Assembly (NCBI RefSeq): GCF_964656455.1 | Contig: NC_135726.1 | Location: 4,722,001 to 4,786,000 of the forward strand | Length of the DNA: 64,000 nucleotides | Source: Halichoerus grypus | Lineage: Eukaryota; Chordata; Mammalia; Carnivora; Phocidae | Direction: 5' to 3' | Position numbers and translations under genes: made by a program | Shown: one piece after another, positions 61,190 to 64,000 of the stretch | Layout of the letters: the number at the start of each line of letters is the position of its first letter | Position numbering within the stretch: the first letter of the stretch is position 1 | Notes under the pieces: model-generated | The model's database searches: none | Seen by the model: the letters and a program-made list of their open reading frames with translations, nothing else | What the model was told of the DNA's origin: nothing

Positions 61190-62500
61190 CAACAATTCTC
61201 ATATTTAATGTGGGGTTTTCTGGGTATGTGTCCTTGGAAAATATATCCCATTGTCTTGTGTGATGTATTTGTCATGTACGTAAATGGTATTATGTTAAAT
61301 CTTATTACTTTTTCCATCGAGCATCTGTTAAATCCTTTCACATTGCTGCATGTGCATCTGAACTGTTCTCTCAAATGCCTTGCCATGGTCAGCAACCCCC
61401 TATTTTCTTCCTTTCTCTTTCAGCAATGGGCATCCAGCTTGCCTGACTCCTTGCCACCACAAGAAGTAACACATAGGACAGCCTTGTACCTGTCCCTTTA
61501 TAAAGCAGTGTGAGCCCTTCCTTGAAATACAGACCTGAGGGTAGCATTGTTGGCTATTGGGCACACTTGACCAAGTGCTGGTTTTCTCTTCCCCAGAGTA
61601 GCTACACCAGCTGCCCTGCCCACAGGCAGGGGGTCCCACGGTGCCCACATCCTTGCCAACACTTGGCATTATTTGGCTTTCTAATTTTGTCAGTCCAATA
61701 GGCGTAACATGCTCTCTCATTGTTTTAATTTCCAGGATTACTAATGAATTGGAACATCTTTTCAGATGCTTGTCAGCTTTTTGGGTTTCCTTTTTTATAA
61801 GTTACCTGTTGACATTTTTTGTCCATTTTCCTATCGGGATTACTCTTTCCTTCTTGCTGATTTTCAGGAGTTCTGAGGATCGTCTACAGTTGTGCTGTCC
61901 CACATGGTGGCTCCTGACCACGTGTGATTACCAAGTGCTTGAACAAAGGGAGGCGCGCTGACTAGGGTAAGATGCACTTATGATTCTGAAGGTTCCACAT
62001 GACGAAGAGAAACAAGATTCTCCATAATTTTTATATTAATTGCATGTTGAAAGGATATTCTAGATATATCAGGTTAAATAAAGTATCAAACTGATTTATC
62101 TTTATGTTTTTAAATGTGGCGGTAGAAAATTTAAAATTATGTAAGGGGCTGCATTATATTTCTAGTGAAAAGTACAGCGCTGGATATCAAGCCCTTGTAC
62201 ATTTCAGACATTGTAAACGTCTTTTCCCGTTCTGTCCCCTTGTTATCAGCTTTATTCACGATGTCCTTTGTTTTTGAAAAAGTCTTAATTTTGATCTAGT
62301 CACGCTTATTGGTTTTGTTGCCTTGCCGTTGACCCTTTGAAATGCATTCTGAGAATTTCTTCCTCTGTCCTGGCTCACAAAGGTACAGTCCTAAGCTTCC
62401 TTCTCTCACTTGTAACTCTTCACGGGAGGCCACTTGTCTGTAAGGCTTTCTGTGGGGATCTTGTCTAGTGAGGTAGTTTTCCGTATACCATCTATTAAGC
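61190..62500 (-). mobile_element. Old L1/HAL1-type LINE, antisense, split by a MER5-type transposon
   Basis: CATCCTTGCCAACACTTGGC, then AATTTCCAGGATTACTAATG, TTTTTGTCCATTTTCCTATC up to about 61880. It resumes at about 62181 with GATATCAAGCCCTTGTACAT and GTCTTAATTTTGATCTAGTC. These follow old L1 ORF2 in reverse complement. The left limit is soft. Confidence 0.65.
61883..62180 (+). mobile_element. MER5A/MER5B-type hAT MITE inside LINE
   Basis: Starts CAGTTGTGCTGTCCCACATG, contains CCAAGTGCTTGAACAAAGGG, and ends TATATTTCTAGTGAAAAGTA-CAGCGCTG. The CAG...CTG termini are the family's inverted ends. Confidence 0.7.
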
Positions 62501-63020
62501 AATTTGTGGTGCTACCTTTATTGTTTGAAATTCTTACCCACGCACGTGCACACGCACGCACGCGCGTCTGAGTGTTCATGCTCCATCACTCATTCTCCTT
62601 CCACAGACGTTATTCTCACTAAAGGATATACTATTGAGAACATGTATTCCCTGGTAGAGCTTTCACTTAATGGCTCACAAAAAGTGGTCTTTTGCACATT
62701 TCTTCCCTGAAACAGAATCTAGCAAATACCATTAGTTATGACATAGTTTTTTTTTTAAATCTGTGCTCTCATCCAGTTGCATAGAAAACCTCCCACAGAA
62801 CCCACTTTCTTCTAATTCCAGTTTGTCCAAACCTTCAGTGTTTTCTATGCCGTTTCCAGTGGCAATGCTGACAAAGAGATGGATTTTATATTTTGCATTT
62901 TTCTTTCTATTATTTTACCCATTTTTACGGTAGCGGGAAGAACGAGCATTTCCCCAATGGCATGTGTCTCTTCTGTCTTTCACTAAGACATCTCCAAAGA
63001 GGCTTTTCTATATAATTATA
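62501..63020. other. AT-rich intergenic DNA
   Basis: Holds a short alternating CACGCACG/CGCGCG run at about 62536-62567. It may continue the old LINE, but similarity is too weak to call. Confidence 0.45.
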
Positions 63021-63028
63021 TTCAGTAA

Positions 63029-63255
63029 GTTTATTTATTTATTTATTTATTTTTTATTTTTTTATTTTTAAAGATTTTATTTATTTATTTGAGAGAGAGA
63101 ATGAGATAGAGAGAGCATGAGAGTGGGGAGGGTCAGAGGGAGAAGCAGACTCCCTGCTGAGCAGGGAGCCCGATGCGGGACTCGATCCTGGGACTCCAGG
63201 ATCATGACCTGAGCCGAAGGCAGTCGCTTAACTAACTGAGCCACCCAGGCGCCCC
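63029..63255 (-). mobile_element. CAN-SINE with expanded TTTA tail
   Basis: The TTTATTTA tail (63031-63070) leads into AAGATTTTATTTATTTATTT and ends ACTGAGCCACCCAGGCGCCCC. TCAGTAA lies at 63022-63028 and 63256-63262. Confidence 0.93.
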
Positions 63256-63264
63256 TCAGTAAAA

Positions 63265-63463
63265 TTTTTTTTTTTTTTAAAGGTTTTATTTATTTGACAG
63301 AGAGAGACACAGTGAGAGAGGGAACACAAGCAGGGGGAGTGGGAGAGGGAGAAGCAGGCTTCCCGTGGAGCAGGGAGGCCGATGTGGGGCTCGATCCCAG
63401 GACCCTGGGATCATGACCTGAGCCAAAGGCAGACGCTTAATGACTGAGCCACCCAGGCGCCCC
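63265..63463 (-). mobile_element. CAN-SINE adjoining the previous copy
   Basis: T-tail from 63265, head end ACTGAGCCACCCAGGCGCCCC at 63463. It begins two bases after the neighbour's duplication, in the same orientation. Confidence 0.92.
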
Positions 63464-63765
63464 TTGCCTCTGATTTCTGATCTTTGCAGATGTTCTGGAA
63501 AAAGGGAGGATGTGCCAACTCAGCAAGCTCCCGTATAGCTAATTACGCAGAGGACTGTGTGTTAGAAAACAGTGACACGGGCATTACAAGGCAGGCAGAG
63601 AACCCCAGCCTTGACGGGGTCTCAGAGATGCTGATTTGTAGCCTTATAATCAGAGGACTTGTGTCATCCTAATAGAGATTCATGCTCATGTACAGCTTCA
63701 TGGCAAAACTCCTTAGAAAAAGTCTGTACGTTTCTTTTAAAATTAACATTCACCTTACCCCGCAA

Positions 63766-64000
63766 CCAAACCTTTCCATCCCTGTTTTTACTCACGAGAA
63801 CTGAAAACATGTTTACACAAAGATGTGTACACAAATGTTCTCCACAGTTTTATTCATGATGGTCCCAAACTGGAAACAACTTAAAAGTCCAGCAACAGGA
63901 GAATGAGGGTTTTTTTTTTTTTTTTAAGAAGTGATATATTCAGACGATGGAGTACCACTCAGCAATGAAAACGAATGGACTACTAACAAATAATCTGATT
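63766..64000 (+). mobile_element. Old L1 3' fragment running off the window
   Basis: CACAAATGTTCTCCACAGTT, then TTTTATTCATGATGGTCCCA, AACTTAAAAGTCCAGCAACA and ATGGAGTACCACTCAGCAAT follow L1. A T-run (63911-63926) replaces a short stretch of the consensus. Confidence 0.75.

Noticed and set aside
39106..63463. tRNA genes suggested by the tRNA-like SINE heads
   Set aside because: These are tRNA-Lys-derived CAN-SINE heads with mutated arms, joined to CT-rich bodies and A-tails, and flanked by target duplications.
37158..64000. HSBP1 expected upstream of MLYCD by human gene order
   Set aside because: No exon of the small coiled-coil protein was seen; the human gap is larger than this stretch.

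Overview
This is a mammalian genomic window, almost certainly from a carnivore of the arctoid group (bear, seal or weasel type). The evidence is about 18 copies of the tRNA-Lys-derived CAN-SINE. Their head reads like 'GGCGCCTGGGTGGCTCAG', their middle contains 'GTCATGATCCCAGGGTCC', and their tails are CT-rich and then A-rich. That middle segment fits arctoid carnivores better than the cat or dog versions, as I remember them. Carnivore-type L1 3' ends support the same placement.

The only protein-coding gene I can support is MLYCD (malonyl-CoA decarboxylase). It lies on the minus strand, from the start codon at 37157 to the stop at 22356, in five exons: 36612-37157, 29048-29160, 27991-28147, 25001-25150 and 22356-22889. 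All four introns have GT-AG ends and the reading frame closes exactly to a 499-residue protein. The predicted catalytic Ser335 and His429, the arginine-rich mitochondrial leader, the internal Met46 and the C-terminal SKL peroxisomal signal are all present, so the gene looks intact. Its first exon sits in a TATA-less CpG island. The island holds two abutting ETS motifs, a CCAAT box, a DR1 nuclear-receptor element that fits the PPAR/HNF4 consensus, and a tandem array of GC boxes. An ATTAAA signal about 530 bases past the stop probably ends the transcript.

Layout: 1-21.8 kb is GC-rich intergenic DNA downstream of MLYCD. It contains old repeats (MIR, MER20-like, old L1, LTR pieces), simple repeats and no CAN-SINE. 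21.8-37.2 kb is MLYCD. 37.2-64 kb is AT-richer intergenic DNA upstream of MLYCD, dense in CAN-SINEs, L1 fragments, MLT1-type LTRs and one younger solo LTR, many of them nested with visible target-site duplications. From the human gene order (HSBP1-MLYCD-OSGIN1), OSGIN1 would lie beyond the left edge and HSBP1 beyond the right edge. I see no exon of either here.

I found no CRISPR array, no operon-like system, no RNA gene other than repeat-derived tRNA-like SINE heads, and nothing that I would call a new biological system. The most useful leads are regulatory (the DR1 and GC-box array upstream of MLYCD) and evolutionary (the sharp CAN-SINE boundary and the nested or rearranged insertions). Repeat family names are from memory of consensus sequences, without a database search.
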